Source: Paenacidovorax monticola
Lineage (GTDB): Bacteria > Pseudomonadota > Gammaproteobacteria > Burkholderiales > Burkholderiaceae_C
Assembly: GCF_014489595.1 (NCBI RefSeq)
Contig: NZ_CP060790.1
Location: 620,001-684,000 of the forward strand
DNA length: 64,000 bases
Reading direction: 5' to 3'
Position numbers and translations under genes: made by a program. The notes under the pieces are model-generated. The model saw only the letters and a list, made by a program, of their open reading frames with translations. It did not search any database and was not told where the DNA came from. Positions 46,578-54,947 of this stretch are shown one piece after another. Position 1 is the first letter of the stretch, and each line of letters starts with the position of its first letter.

Positions 46578-47437
46578 TGCTTGAAGAGCCCCTCGGGCTT
46601 CCACAGCAGCACGGCCGCCATGAGCATGTAGACCAGCATGCCCGCCACCTGGGGCAGCAGCACCTTGCCGAAGGTGTCCACGAAGCCCACGAGCAGGGCC
46701 GCGATGAGTGCGCCGCGCACCGAGCCGATGCCGCCGATCACCACCACCACGAAGCACATGATGAGCACGGGCGCGCCCATGTTGGGGTAGACGCTGGACA
46801 CCGGCGCCGCCACCATGCCGGCCACGGCCGCGAGGCCCACGCCCAGCGCGAACACCAGGGCGTGCAGCAGCTTGATGTTCACGCCCAGCGACTCGGCCAT
46901 CTCGCGGTTGAACGCGCCGGCGCGGATCTTCATGCCCAGGCGCGTCTTGGCGATGAGCAGGTACAGCCCCAGTGCCAGCGCGATGCACAGGCCCGACATG
47001 AAGAGCCGGTACACGGGGTAGGAGAGCGTGTCGGTGAGCGGAATGGACCAGTCCAGCAGGGACGGCACTGCAACGCCGTGCACGTCGTCGCCCCAGAGCA
47101 GGGAGCGCAGCTCCTCGAAGATGTAGATGAGGCCGAAGGTCAGCAGCACCTGATCGAGGTGGTCTCGCTCGTAGAAGTGGCGAAACAGCAGCCATTCGAG
47201 CACCAGCCCGAACAGCGCCGCCAGCACGGCACCCACCGCGATGGCCAGGAACAGGTTGCCCAGCTGGCCCGCGAGCGCGTAGGCCAGGTAGGCGCCGAGC
47301 ATGTAGAAGCTGCCGTGCGCGAGGTTGACCACGCCCATGATGCCGAAGATCAGCGTGAGGCCCGCCGCCAGCATGAACAGCAGCAGCCCGTACTGCACGC
47401 TGTTGAGCAGCTGGATGAGAAAGTTGGCCAGGTCCAT
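46574..47437 (-). CDS. livH: Branched-chain amino-acid ABC transporter permease LivH
   Basis: Inner-membrane permease, 287 aa, about eight helices. Typical segments are LLNSVQYGLLLFMLAAGLTL, GVVNLAHGSFYMLGAYLAY, RAGAFNREMAESLGVNI (coupling loop) and VVIGGIGSVRGALIAALLVG. Starts at the ATG giving MDLANFLIQ; the further upstream frame runs into a repeat element. First permease gene of the livHMGF unit. Confidence 0.92.
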   Translation of the reverse strand: MDLANFLIQLLNSVQYGLLLFMLAAGLTLIFGIMGVVNLAHGSFYMLGAYLAYALAGQLGNLFLAIAVGAVLAALFGLVLEWLLFRHFYERDHLDQVLLTFGLIYIFEELRSLLWGDDVHGVAVPSLLDWSIPLTDTLSYPVYRLFMSGLCIALALGLYLLIAKTRLGMKIRAGAFNREMAESLGVNIKLLHALVFALGVGLAAVAGMVAAPVSSVYPNMGAPVLIMCFVVVVIGGIGSVRGALIAALLVGFVDTFGKVLLPQVAGMLVYMLMAAVLLWKPEGLFKQ

Positions 47438-47528
47438 CTCAGTGATCCATGGCGCCAGGCGCCACCCGCATCGCATGAAACCGGCGCGCTCCAGGCCAGG
47501 GCCACCGTGGAACCGGCTTCGCCGGGCC

Positions 47529-47597
47529 ACTGGTGGTGTCCCCCTCCCACGCGCAGCGTGAGAGAAGGGGAAGGCGCCGAAGGCGACTCAGGGGGTG
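47529..47597. repeat. Intergenic palindromic repeat, copy B
   Basis: CACTGGTGGTGTCCCCCT, then ACGCGCAGCGTGAGAGA, GGGGAAGGCGCCGAAGGCG and CTCAGGGGGTG. It matches copy A (44749) in order and spacing, with the same GATCCAT stretch at the edge of each gap. Lies between livH and the LysE-type exporter gene. Confidence 0.6.
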
Positions 47598-47604
47598 TTT
47601 CACT

Positions 47605-48249
47605 TCAGGCGTGCCGGCGCGTGGCCAGCAGCAGCGTGCCCATGAGCGCGAACAGGCCGCCCGAGACGCGGTTGAACCAGCGCATGCGGTCGCCGCTGCG
47701 CAGCACCGGCGCGAGCCGTGCCACGCCCAGCGCGCACAGCGACAGCACCGAAAGCTCGGATGCCACGAAGCTGCTCGCGAGGATGGCGAACTGCGGCGCC
47801 CAGGCGGCCGAGGGGTCGATGAACTGCGGGAAGAAGGCCGTGAAGAACAGCAGGGCCTTGGGGTTGCTGGCACCCACGAGCAGGCCCTGCGCGTACAGGC
47901 GCCGGGCGGGCACGGCGGGCACCGCCGCCGCGCTGGCCGCGTCGGGCATGGCGTCGAACACGGTGCCGCGGCTGCGGAAGGTCTTGATGCCCAGCCAGAT
48001 CAGGTAGGCCGCGCCCAGCGTCTTGAGCACCATGAAGGCCACCTCGGACGCCGCGAGCAGCGCGCCCAGCCCCAGGGCCGACAGCAGCATGGTGCCGAGC
48101 ACGGCCGTGACGCTGCCCGCCGCCGAGGCCAGGGCCTTGCGCGGCCCGTGCTGCAGCGAATGCGTCATGCACATGAGCATGGTGGGGCCCGGCGAGAGCA
48201 CGAGCAGGGCCACGGCGGCCAGGTAGAGCAGGTAGGTGCTGAGGGTCAT
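47605..48249 (-). CDS. LysE/RhtB family amino-acid exporter
   Basis: A 214-aa inner-membrane protein with five to six helices. The first helix ends in the family motif SPGPTMLMCMTHSLQHGPRK, followed by AAYLIWLGIKTFRSRG and LLVGASNPKALLFFTAFFPQ. RhtB-type proteins export homoserine, threonine or branched-chain amino acids. It lies within the liv block, 104 bases after the binding-protein gene, so a transport valve for the same amino acids is plausible (inference). Confidence 0.9.
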   Translation of the reverse strand: MTLSTYLLYLAAVALLVLSPGPTMLMCMTHSLQHGPRKALASAAGSVTAVLGTMLLSALGLGALLAASEVAFMVLKTLGAAYLIWLGIKTFRSRGTVFDAMPDAASAAAVPAVPARRLYAQGLLVGASNPKALLFFTAFFPQFIDPSAAWAPQFAILASSFVASELSVLSLCALGVARLAPVLRSGDRMRWFNRVSGGLFALMGTLLLATRRHA

Positions 48250-48353
48250 GGTGAGCAAAGGCAGGGCAAGGGCTGACAGAGAGCGCACGGGGCGGGGCGC
48301 CGCGCGGGCGGCACCGCGCATTCTGGCAAATCCCGGCGGGGGCCGGGAGGCGG

Positions 48354-49541
48354 TCAGCCCATGCGGCAGCCTGCGCCGCTGTCGGCCAGGGCCTTGGCGG
48401 CCACGCCGATGACCTTGTTCTCGCGGTTCTCCACCACGCGCAGGTAGAAGTCCTGCACGGGGTTGTGCGCGCGGCTCATGGTCCACTTTCCGCGCGGGCT
48501 GTCGATGGTGGCGCTCTCCATGGCCTTGTAGAGCGCGGCCTTGTTGGCAAGGTCGCCCTTGACGGCGTTGGCGCCCTGGATCAGCAGCAGCCCCGTGTCG
48601 TAGCCCTGCACGGCGTACACGTCGGGCTGCATGCGGAAGCTCTTGGCATAGGCCAGTCGGAACTGCTTGTTGCGCGGCGTGTCCAGCGAGTCGGCATAGT
48701 GCATGGTGGTGACGATGCCGTCGGCCGCGGGGCCGGCCGCCTCCAGGATGCCCTCGGTGAGGAAGCCCGAGCCGTACAGCGGGATCTTGTCCTTGAGCCC
48801 GGCAGCCGCGTAGTCCTTGATGAACTTGGCCGCGCCGCCACCCGCGAAGAAGCAGGCCACCGCATCGGGCTTGATGGCGGCGATCTCGGCCAGCAGGGCC
48901 TGGAACTCCACGTTGGGGAAGGGCAGGCCCAGTTCCTTGACGATGGTGCCGCCGGCCTTGGTGTAGCTTTCCTTGAAGCCTTCGAGCGCCTCGTCGCCGG
49001 CGGCGTACTTCCAGCTGATCCACACGGCCTTCTTGTGGCCGCGGTCCACCATGGCCTTGCCCAGCGCCAGCGTGGGCTGCGAATTGGTATAGCTCGCACG
49101 GAACACGTTGGGCGCACACAGCGCGCGCGTGGCGGCCAGCACGCCGGCATTGGGCAGCAGCGTGAGCACGCCGCTGTCGCGCGCCACCTTCTGGATGCCC
49201 ATCTGCACACCCGAGTGGACGGTGCCCACGAGCACGTCCACCTTGTCGCGCTGCACCAGCTTGCTCGCGTTCTCCACGCCCTTGGAGGGCTCGGATTCGT
49301 CGTCCACCTTGAACCACTCGATCTCGCGGCCGCCCAGCTTGCCGCCCTGTTCGGCGATGGCCATGCGGAAGCCGTTCTCGATCGCCACGCCGAGCTGTGC
49401 ATAGGTGCCTGTGTACGGCAGCATGAAGCCCACGCGCACCTTGCCACTTTGCGCATGCGCCGACTGGGGCAGCCACAGGCCCGTGGAGGCTGCGCCAGCA
49501 AGGGCGGCGCCATGGCGCAGGACGAGGCGGCGTGTGGTCAT
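48354..49541 (-). CDS. Branched-chain amino-acid ABC transporter substrate-binding protein
   Basis: Periplasmic binding protein of the LivJ/AmiC type, 395 aa. Signal starts MTTRRLVLRHGAALAGAAST and is cut near SAHAQ. Core: VRVGFMLPYTGTYAQLGVAI, IAEQGGKLGGREIEWFKVDD, VLVGTVHSGVQMGIQKVARD and VFRASYTNSQPTLALGKA. Such proteins can bind amino acids, amides or aromatic compounds; this one has the AmiC-like form. The longer antisense frame across 48354-51449 is a shadow of this and the HPP gene. Confidence 0.88.
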   Translation of the reverse strand: MTTRRLVLRHGAALAGAASTGLWLPQSAHAQSGKVRVGFMLPYTGTYAQLGVAIENGFRMAIAEQGGKLGGREIEWFKVDDESEPSKGVENASKLVQRDKVDVLVGTVHSGVQMGIQKVARDSGVLTLLPNAGVLAATRALCAPNVFRASYTNSQPTLALGKAMVDRGHKKAVWISWKYAAGDEALEGFKESYTKAGGTIVKELGLPFPNVEFQALLAEIAAIKPDAVACFFAGGGAAKFIKDYAAAGLKDKIPLYGSGFLTEGILEAAGPAADGIVTTMHYADSLDTPRNKQFRLAYAKSFRMQPDVYAVQGYDTGLLLIQGANAVKGDLANKAALYKAMESATIDSPRGKWTMSRAHNPVQDFYLRVVENRENKVIGVAAKALADSGAGCRMG

Positions 49542-49733
49542 GAAAAATCCCTTCCGGTGGTTTCTTTGTTTAGGCCTAAAGCAATTTACCGCATGGCCGG
49601 GGCGGCGGGCCTCATGGGTTTCCCGGACGGCCGGGATCGCCGCAGCGCCCCCCGGGGCCATGCCGGTGCCGGCACAATGCGGGCATTGGGCGCGGCGGCC
49701 TCCGGGCCGCGGGCGGCCCCCGCGAGCGAGCCG

Positions 49734-50912
49734 ATGCCATCTTCCGATTCCCACGAACGCCCCGATTCCGACCTTTCCCCCGCTGCCGCCCGGCGCCGCT
49801 GGCTGCGCAACTTCTGGCCCGTGTCCCTGGGCATCGACCGGCGCGAGCGCCTGCGCATGGTGGCCGGCGCGGCGCTGGGCGTGCTGCTGGCGGCCCTGCT
49901 GAGCCGCTGGTGGGCGAGCGCGCTGGGCCTGTCCGGGCCCTGGATGATCGCCTCGCTGGGCGCCAGCGCGGTGCTGGTGTTCGGCATGCCGTCCAGCCCG
50001 CTCGCGCAGCCCTGGCCCGTCCTGGGGGGGAGCACGCTGTCGGCCCTGGTGGGGGCGCTGTGCGCGCAGCTCGTGCCCGATGCGGCCTGGGGCGGCGCGC
50101 TGGCGGTGGGCCTGGCGATCGCGCTCATGGTGCCCCTGCGCTGCCTGCATCCGCCCGGCGCCGCCGTGGCACTGTTCGTGGTGCTCAACCACAGCGACGG
50201 CGTGCACATCGCGGTCTTTCCCGTGCTGTTCAACGTGCTGATCCTGCTGGCTGTGGGCGTGGCCTACAACACGCTCACGGGCCGGGGCTACCCGCACCCG
50301 CAGCGGATGCGCCCGGAGCCCGCGGCGGCAGGGGCGGGCGCGGGCGGCTTCACCACGGCCGATGTCGATGCGGCGCTGGCGCACTATAACCAGGTGCTGG
50401 ACATCAGCCGCGCCGACCTCGAGGGGCTGCTGCACCAGGTGGGCCGGGCGGCCTTCCAGCGCACGCTGGGCGAGCTGCGCTGCGCCGACATCATGTCCAG
50501 CCCGCCCTTTGCCGTGGAGGCGGGCGTGGAACTCAAGGAGGCCTGGGCGCTCATGCGCCGCGAGCAGATCAAGGCCCTGCCCGTGGTGGACGGCGGGCGC
50601 CTGGTGGTAGGCATCGTCACCGTGGCGGACTTCATGCGCCTTGTGAACCTGGACGTGCACGAAGGCCTGGGCCAGCGCCTGCGCACCCTGGTGATGGGCC
50701 GCGGCAGCCAGCCCACGCAGGTGGAGGGCATCATGTCGCAATCGGTGCAGGTGGCGCGCGTGGACCAGCATGTGATGGACCTCGTGCCCCTGTTCTCCCA
50801 GGGCGGGCACCACCACATTCCCATCGTGGACGCCGGGCAGCATCTCGTGGGCATCATCACCCAGACCGACCTCGTGCGTGCCCTGGCGCGGGCCGTGCGG
50901 CCCGCGCCATAG
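49734..50912 (+). CDS. HPP family membrane protein with tandem CBS domains
   Basis: A 392-aa protein. The HPP domain (residues about 40-180) has four hydrophobic segments and the HPP signature in LRCLHPPGAAVALFVVLNH, preceded by PWMIASLGASAVLVFGMPSS. The C-terminal half carries two CBS domains (DIMSSPPFAVEAGVELKEAW and IMSQSVQVARVDQHVMDLVP). HPP proteins have been linked to nitrite transport in plastids and cyanobacteria; bacterial function is open. CBS domains suggest adenine-nucleotide control. The ATG giving MPSSDSHERPDSD is chosen. Confidence 0.87.
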   Translation: MPSSDSHERPDSDLSPAAARRRWLRNFWPVSLGIDRRERLRMVAGAALGVLLAALLSRWWASALGLSGPWMIASLGASAVLVFGMPSSPLAQPWPVLGGSTLSALVGALCAQLVPDAAWGGALAVGLAIALMVPLRCLHPPGAAVALFVVLNHSDGVHIAVFPVLFNVLILLAVGVAYNTLTGRGYPHPQRMRPEPAAAGAGAGGFTTADVDAALAHYNQVLDISRADLEGLLHQVGRAAFQRTLGELRCADIMSSPPFAVEAGVELKEAWALMRREQIKALPVVDGGRLVVGIVTVADFMRLVNLDVHEGLGQRLRTLVMGRGSQPTQVEGIMSQSVQVARVDQHVMDLVPLFSQGGHHHIPIVDAGQHLVGIITQTDLVRALARAVRPAP

Positions 50913-51146
50913 GCGGGTAGGCAGCGCCAGGCGTAACGCGGTACAATCGACAGGCTCATGCACAGCGCCTTGCCTGTCCATTGAAGCCGTCTCCCCCCGG
51001 CCTTCGTCCGATCTGCGCCCCGGGTGCAGCGACTCCCACCGCCCGCACGCACCGTGCTCCGAGTCCATGACTGGACGGCGCCGGCCGTTGCGAGTGCCCG
51101 GCTGACCAGGCGCCGACACCAGACATTTGATAATTGAGAGATTGAA

Positions 51147-51395
51147 ATGGCCAAAGAAGAACTGATCGAAATGCAGGGCTCCGTCACCGAAGTCCTGCCC
51201 GATTCGCGCTTTCGCGTGACGCTGGACAACGGGCATCAGCTCATTGCCTACACCGGCGGCAAGATGCGCAAGCACCACATCCGCATCCTGGCGGGTGACA
51301 AGGTGTCGCTCGAGATGTCGCCCTACGACCTGACCAAGGGCCGCATCACTTTCCGCCATCTGGCCGGCCGCGGCCCTGGCCCGCAGCCGCGCTGA
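51147..51395 (+). CDS. infA: Translation initiation factor IF-1 (detached copy)
   Basis: An 82-aa S1/OB-fold protein: [60 protein letters not shown] and [10 protein letters not shown] are IF-1. It is about ten residues longer than the usual 72 aa because of the tail [11 protein letters not shown]. It stands alone and not in a ribosomal-protein operon; many betaproteobacteria carry a second infA. The 234-base leader and a TACAAT at 50942-50947 may hold its promoter. Confidence 0.94.
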   Translation: MAKEELIEMQGSVTEVLPDSRFRVTLDNGHQLIAYTGGKMRKHHIRILAGDKVSLEMSPYDLTKGRITFRHLAGRGPGPQPR

Positions 51396-51489
51396 GCGCG
51401 CCACGGCAAGTTGTGCTGGCAGGACATGCGCACAAATATCCTCCTCCAAGCCGGATCGAGGGTGCTGCGCAGGTTAGAATGCCAGCTGT

Positions 51490-51566
51490 CGGAGCGTAGC
51501 GCAGCCTGGTAGCGCATCTGCTTTGGGAGCAGAGGGTCGCGAGTTCGAATCCCGCCGCTCCGACCA
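51490..51566 (+). tRNA. tRNA-Pro (anticodon TGG)
   Basis: Full cloverleaf of 77 nt: acceptor arms CGGAGCG and CGCTCCG, D-arm GCGC-AGCCTGGTA-GCGC, anticodon arm CTGCT-TTGGGAG-AGCAG-like with anticodon TGG, T-arm GTTCGAATC and an encoded CCA at 51564-51566. A TAGAAT ten bases upstream (51475-51480) is a fitting -10 box. A strong terminator follows 15 bases later. Confidence 0.96.
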
Positions 51567-51581
51567 ATTAGACGTCCAAGA

Positions 51582-51615
51582 GGGCGTCCACCTTCATTCG
51601 GTGGACGCCCTTTTT
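51582..51615 (+). terminator. Rho-independent terminator of tRNA-Pro
   Basis: GGGCGTCCACC (51582-51592) and GGTGGACGCCC (51600-51610) form a perfect 11-bp stem with a seven-base loop, followed directly by TTTTT. It is the clearest intrinsic terminator in the window. Confidence 0.93.
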
Positions 51616-51714
51616 CATTGGGGAAACGCCCGTCAGCAGTCTGACGAAGGTTGCTGGCCTCCAGATGCATCCAGCACCTTTACTGGTATTCCTGTTGGTA
51701 TGTCGCCTGCCAGC

Positions 51715-51965
51715 GAAGGGTCTCATCGCGCTGACAGACATGTTGCTTCGGCAGATGCGTCACTGGGCAGGGCAGCCGGCGACAAGCATTCGGACAGCGA
51801 GGGGCTTTACCTCACGTCGTGGCGGCGGGCAAGTACTGGCGTGTGGCCCGCCGCTTTGCAGAGAAGCAGAAGACCCTGGCCCTGGGGCCTACTCTGTCGC
51901 GGACTGTCGCAAGCCTGCGAGCTGCGTGGCAGTGCTGGAACAGAGGCAGATCCTGGCGCGGTCAA
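51715..51965 (+). pseudogene. Remnant of a P4-type tyrosine integrase N-terminus
   Basis: Reading across frames gives IALTDMLLRQMR, then DKHSDSEGLYL, VVAAGKYWRVARRFAEKQKT, LALGAYSVADCRKPASC and LEQRQILARS. These line up with the N-terminal DUF4102 domain of P4-like integrases (kits such as DGGGLYLxV..G.KYWR.KYR..GKEKTLALG.YP). At least three shifts are needed, near 51778, 51812 and 51885. It begins about 150 bases after the tRNA-Pro end, in the same direction, exactly where such integrases sit. The catalytic C-terminal domain is missing. Confidence 0.65.
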
Positions 51966-52499
51966 ACGGGCGGCCAAGGCCGGATCTTCAATCTGGCGGT
52001 GGCGGGCGACGGCTTGGTGGGCGGGGTGCGGCTGGAGCGCTTCGGCCCCGCTTCAATCCCCTGGGCATTGGCCGCGCTGGCCTCACTGGGTCTGTCGGTG
52101 GTCTGCTCGGCACGGGCGCATGGCATCCGTCCAGGCCATCGCGCTGCTGCGGCTTGAGCATGGGCGTCGGCGCGGCAAGGGGGCCGATGAGCATCCGGCG
52201 CGATGAGGTAAAGATTGGGCGCGCACGGGGATGTCCGGCCCAGTCCCAGCGCCGCCACCGCGTCTACCCGGGCCACCGCTGCTGCCCCGCACCCACAAAA
52301 ACCGCCTGCGCCCGGATGAGCGCTGGTTGCAGTGCATGGGCTCTCTCGCGTTCCTTCACTTGCTGCGTACTGCGCCTGCCAGTGCAGATGTGATGTGTAG
52401 CGGGTGGACGTGTGGCGCCCTTTCATCTGGCTCTTCATCCTGGAGCTACGTCTTGTCCCGTGCGACCTGTCCGGGGCCGCGGCACGCCCGCAGACGGAT
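51966..52499. other. Debris region downstream of the integrase remnant
   Basis: About 530 bases with overlapping short frames on both strands but no protein motif and no ribosome site I trust. I read it as leftover sequence of a lost island between tRNA-Pro and the chemotaxis block. Confidence 0.4.
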
Positions 52500-52539
52500 A
52501 TTTGTTAAAAATGATATCAATGTTTGATTTTTAACAAAT
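52500..52539. promoter_or_regulatory. Perfect 13-bp inverted repeat upstream of cheW
   Basis: ATTTGTTAAAAAT (52500-52512) and ATTTTTAACAAAT (52527-52539) are exact reverse complements around a 14-base centre, the start of an AT-rich zone in high-GC DNA. It is large enough to bind a dimeric regulator about 85 bases upstream of the cheW start. Its regulator is unknown. Confidence 0.55.
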
Positions 52540-52583
52540 TTGTAACTTGGGGTTGCAAGTTTTTTTGACATCTCATAGACTTT

Positions 52584-52610
52584 TATCAAATTGATCAATT
52601 AAATTTGATA
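52584..52610 (+). promoter_or_regulatory. Inverted repeat abutting the cheW ribosome site
   Basis: TATCAAATT (52584-52592) and AATTTGATA (52602-52610) pair perfectly across nine bases. The right arm ends directly against GGAG (52611-52614), the cheW ribosome site, so it could act as an operator or a weak hairpin that tunes translation. Confidence 0.45.
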
Positions 52611-52622
52611 GGAGCTGCCGCT

Positions 52623-53099
52623 ATGAGTGAGAAATCGCAAGCACGCGCCGTCCAGCAATGGCTGACGTTTCGTGTGGGTGACGAGGAGTACGGCGTCGAC
52701 CTATTGCAGGTGCAGGAGATCCGCTCGTACGAGACGCCCACACGCATCGCCAGCGCTCCTGAGTACGTCAACGGCGTGCTGGATCTGCGCGGGGATGTCG
52801 TACCGATCATTGATCTGAGGCGCAAGCTGGGTCTGCAGAACAAGGGCTACGACGCCGCCACGGTGACGATCATGCTGCGCCTTGCGCATGGAGTGGTCGG
52901 CATGGTGGTGGAGGGCGTGACCGATGTGGTGAACCTGCAGCCGCAGCACTTGCGCGCAGTCCCCCCGATCAAGGCAGGCTCGGCAAACGACTACCTGCTG
53001 GCCATGGGGGTGCAGGAAGAGCGCTCGCTGATCCTGGTCGATGCCCAGAAGCTGATGGGAACGTCTGCCGAGGACGCTCCGTCTTGCGCGCCGACCTGA
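52623..53099 (+). CDS. cheW: Chemotaxis coupling protein CheW
   Basis: A 158-aa scaffold linking chemoreceptors to CheA. The two beta-barrel halves show WLTFRVGDEEYGVDLLQVQE, IRSYETPTRIASAPEYVNGV, LDLRGDVVPIIDLRRKLGL and GMVVEGVTDVVNLQPQHLR, standard for CheW. AGGAG lies eight bases ahead of the ATG. A chemoreceptor follows after 49 bases. No cheA, cheY or cheR is in the window. Confidence 0.94.
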   Translation: MSEKSQARAVQQWLTFRVGDEEYGVDLLQVQEIRSYETPTRIASAPEYVNGVLDLRGDVVPIIDLRRKLGLQNKGYDAATVTIMLRLAHGVVGMVVEGVTDVVNLQPQHLRAVPPIKAGSANDYLLAMGVQEERSLILVDAQKLMGTSAEDAPSCAPT

Positions 53100-53148
53100 T
53101 TTCCCTTCCGCAATCCTTCCTTGTCCGACGCCTCTTTGGAGAAGCACC

Positions 53149-54875
53149 ATGAACTTCCGCTCCTGGACTGTCAAGACCAAGCTTTCCGCGGCTTTCATTG
53201 CCCTGGCGCTGTTGGTCGCCCTGGTTTCCATACTTGCCTTGCAAGCGCTTGGCGAGGCCAATCGCAACCTAACGCACTTCGTGGAAGGCATCAATGCCCG
53301 GGCTCTCTTGGTAGAGCAGGTACGCACGGCGGTAGACCGGCGGGCCATTGCCGCGCGCAATCTGGTGCTGGTCACCACGGATGCGGACCTGGAGATCGAG
53401 AAGGCCGTCGTGAATGCCGCCCATGCCGATGTCAAGGCGGGTCTGGACAAGCTGAAGACGCTGGTGGCAGCGCCTGATGTGGGTGCCAATGTGCGCGAGC
53501 TCGTTGCCAATATCGACCGCGTGGAGCAGCGTTACGGTCAAGTCGCTACCGACATCGTGGCGCTGGCGCTCAAGAACCAGAAGGATGCCGCGGTTTCCAA
53601 AATGAACCGCGAGTGCCGGCCCTTGCTGGAAGAACTGGTTGCCGCCACGAACAAGTACCGGGACGCGACGCATGCTCGCTCGGAGGCCATGATCGAAGAG
53701 GCCATGAGGGAGTATGCGCAGCGCAGGAACTTGCTGATCGGCGTGTGCGCGGTCGCTCTCGTCCTGGCTGTGACCATGGGGTTTCTGTTTGCACGTGGAT
53801 TGACCCGCGCACTGGGGGCGGAGCCCGCCCAGTTGGGTGAGGTTGCGCGCCAGATTGCCGACGGCAACCTGAGTCCGGAGATCATGCGTCGCGATGCCCC
53901 CGCGGGTAGCGTGCAGGCTTCCCTCAATGCCATGCAGCAGAGCCTGGCTTCGGTGGTCAAGGATGTGCGCAACAACGCTGACAGCGTCGCGACGGCCAGC
54001 GCGGAAATCGCCCAGGGCAATGCCGACCTGAGCCAGCGCACGGAACAGCAAGCCAGCGCGCTGCAAGAGACCGCCGCCTCCATGGAGCAACTGTCCTCCA
54101 CGGTGAAGCAGAACGCGGACAACGCGCGCCAGGTCAATCAACTCGCGTTGGGCGCAAGCCAGGTGGCGACCAAGGGGGGGAGGCGGTGCAGGAGGTCGTG
54201 AGTGCGATGAAGGACATCAGCGCAAGCTCGCGCCAGATCGTGGACATCGTGGGCGTGATTGACAGCATCGCGTTCCAGACCAACATCCTCGCGCTGAACG
54301 CGGCCGTGGAAGCCGCGCGCGCAGGCGAGCAGGGCAAGGGATTTGCCGTGGTGGCGAGCGAGGTGCGCAACCTGGCACAGCGCAGTGCGCAGGCTGCCCG
54401 TGAAATCAAGCAACTGATTGCCACCGGTACCACGCGTGTGGAGCAGGGGGCTGGTTTGGCGGACCAGGCAGGCGCCACGATGGCGGAGGTGCTGCAGTCG
54501 ATTCGGCGCGTGACGGACCTTATGGGTGAAATCAGCAGCGCGAGCGATGAGCAGAGTGCCGGCGTCGTGCAGGTGGGACAGGCTGTGAGCCAGATGGATC
54601 AGGTCACACAGCAGAACGCGGCGCTGGTGGAAGAGAGCGCTGCCGCGGCTTCCAGCCTCAAGAGCCAGGCCCAGCAATTGGTGCAGGCTGTGTCGATCTT
54701 CCGGCTCGGAGTGCAGGACTCCGCCGCTACCGCGGCAGGTGCCAGACCTGCGTCCTTGCCGATTCAGCCCGTGCCCGCTTCGGCCAATGTGCAGCGGGTG
54801 GCTCCCAAGCATGTGGGCAAGTCCTCCTTTGCCCTTGTGGGAGCTGGCGCTGAGCAGGACTGGACGGCTTTCTGA
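53149..54875 (+). CDS. Methyl-accepting chemotaxis protein 1 (frame broken by 1 nt)
   Basis: Transmembrane chemoreceptor with a four-helix-bundle-type periplasmic domain between TM1 (residues about 11-31) and TM2 (about 195-215), then HAMP and a signalling domain. Conserved tip: [20 protein letters not shown] and [17 protein letters not shown]. The break is at the G7 run 54174-54180; eight Gs restore [17 protein letters not shown] and 575 aa. The last residues DWTAF resemble the NWETF-type tether for CheR/CheB. It follows cheW and precedes an HD-GYP gene. Confidence 0.88.
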
Positions 54876-54947
54876 GCCGGGGCATCAGCCCCTCAGCGGG
54901 TTGATCGCATGCGAGCGGTCATCAATGATTTCAACGAACGTTAGGCT

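Noticed and set aside
48354..51449. 1031-aa minus-strand frame
   Set aside because: Its upstream 636 residues are antisense of the HPP and infA genes; only the last 395 aa from 49541 are a real protein (LivJ-like).
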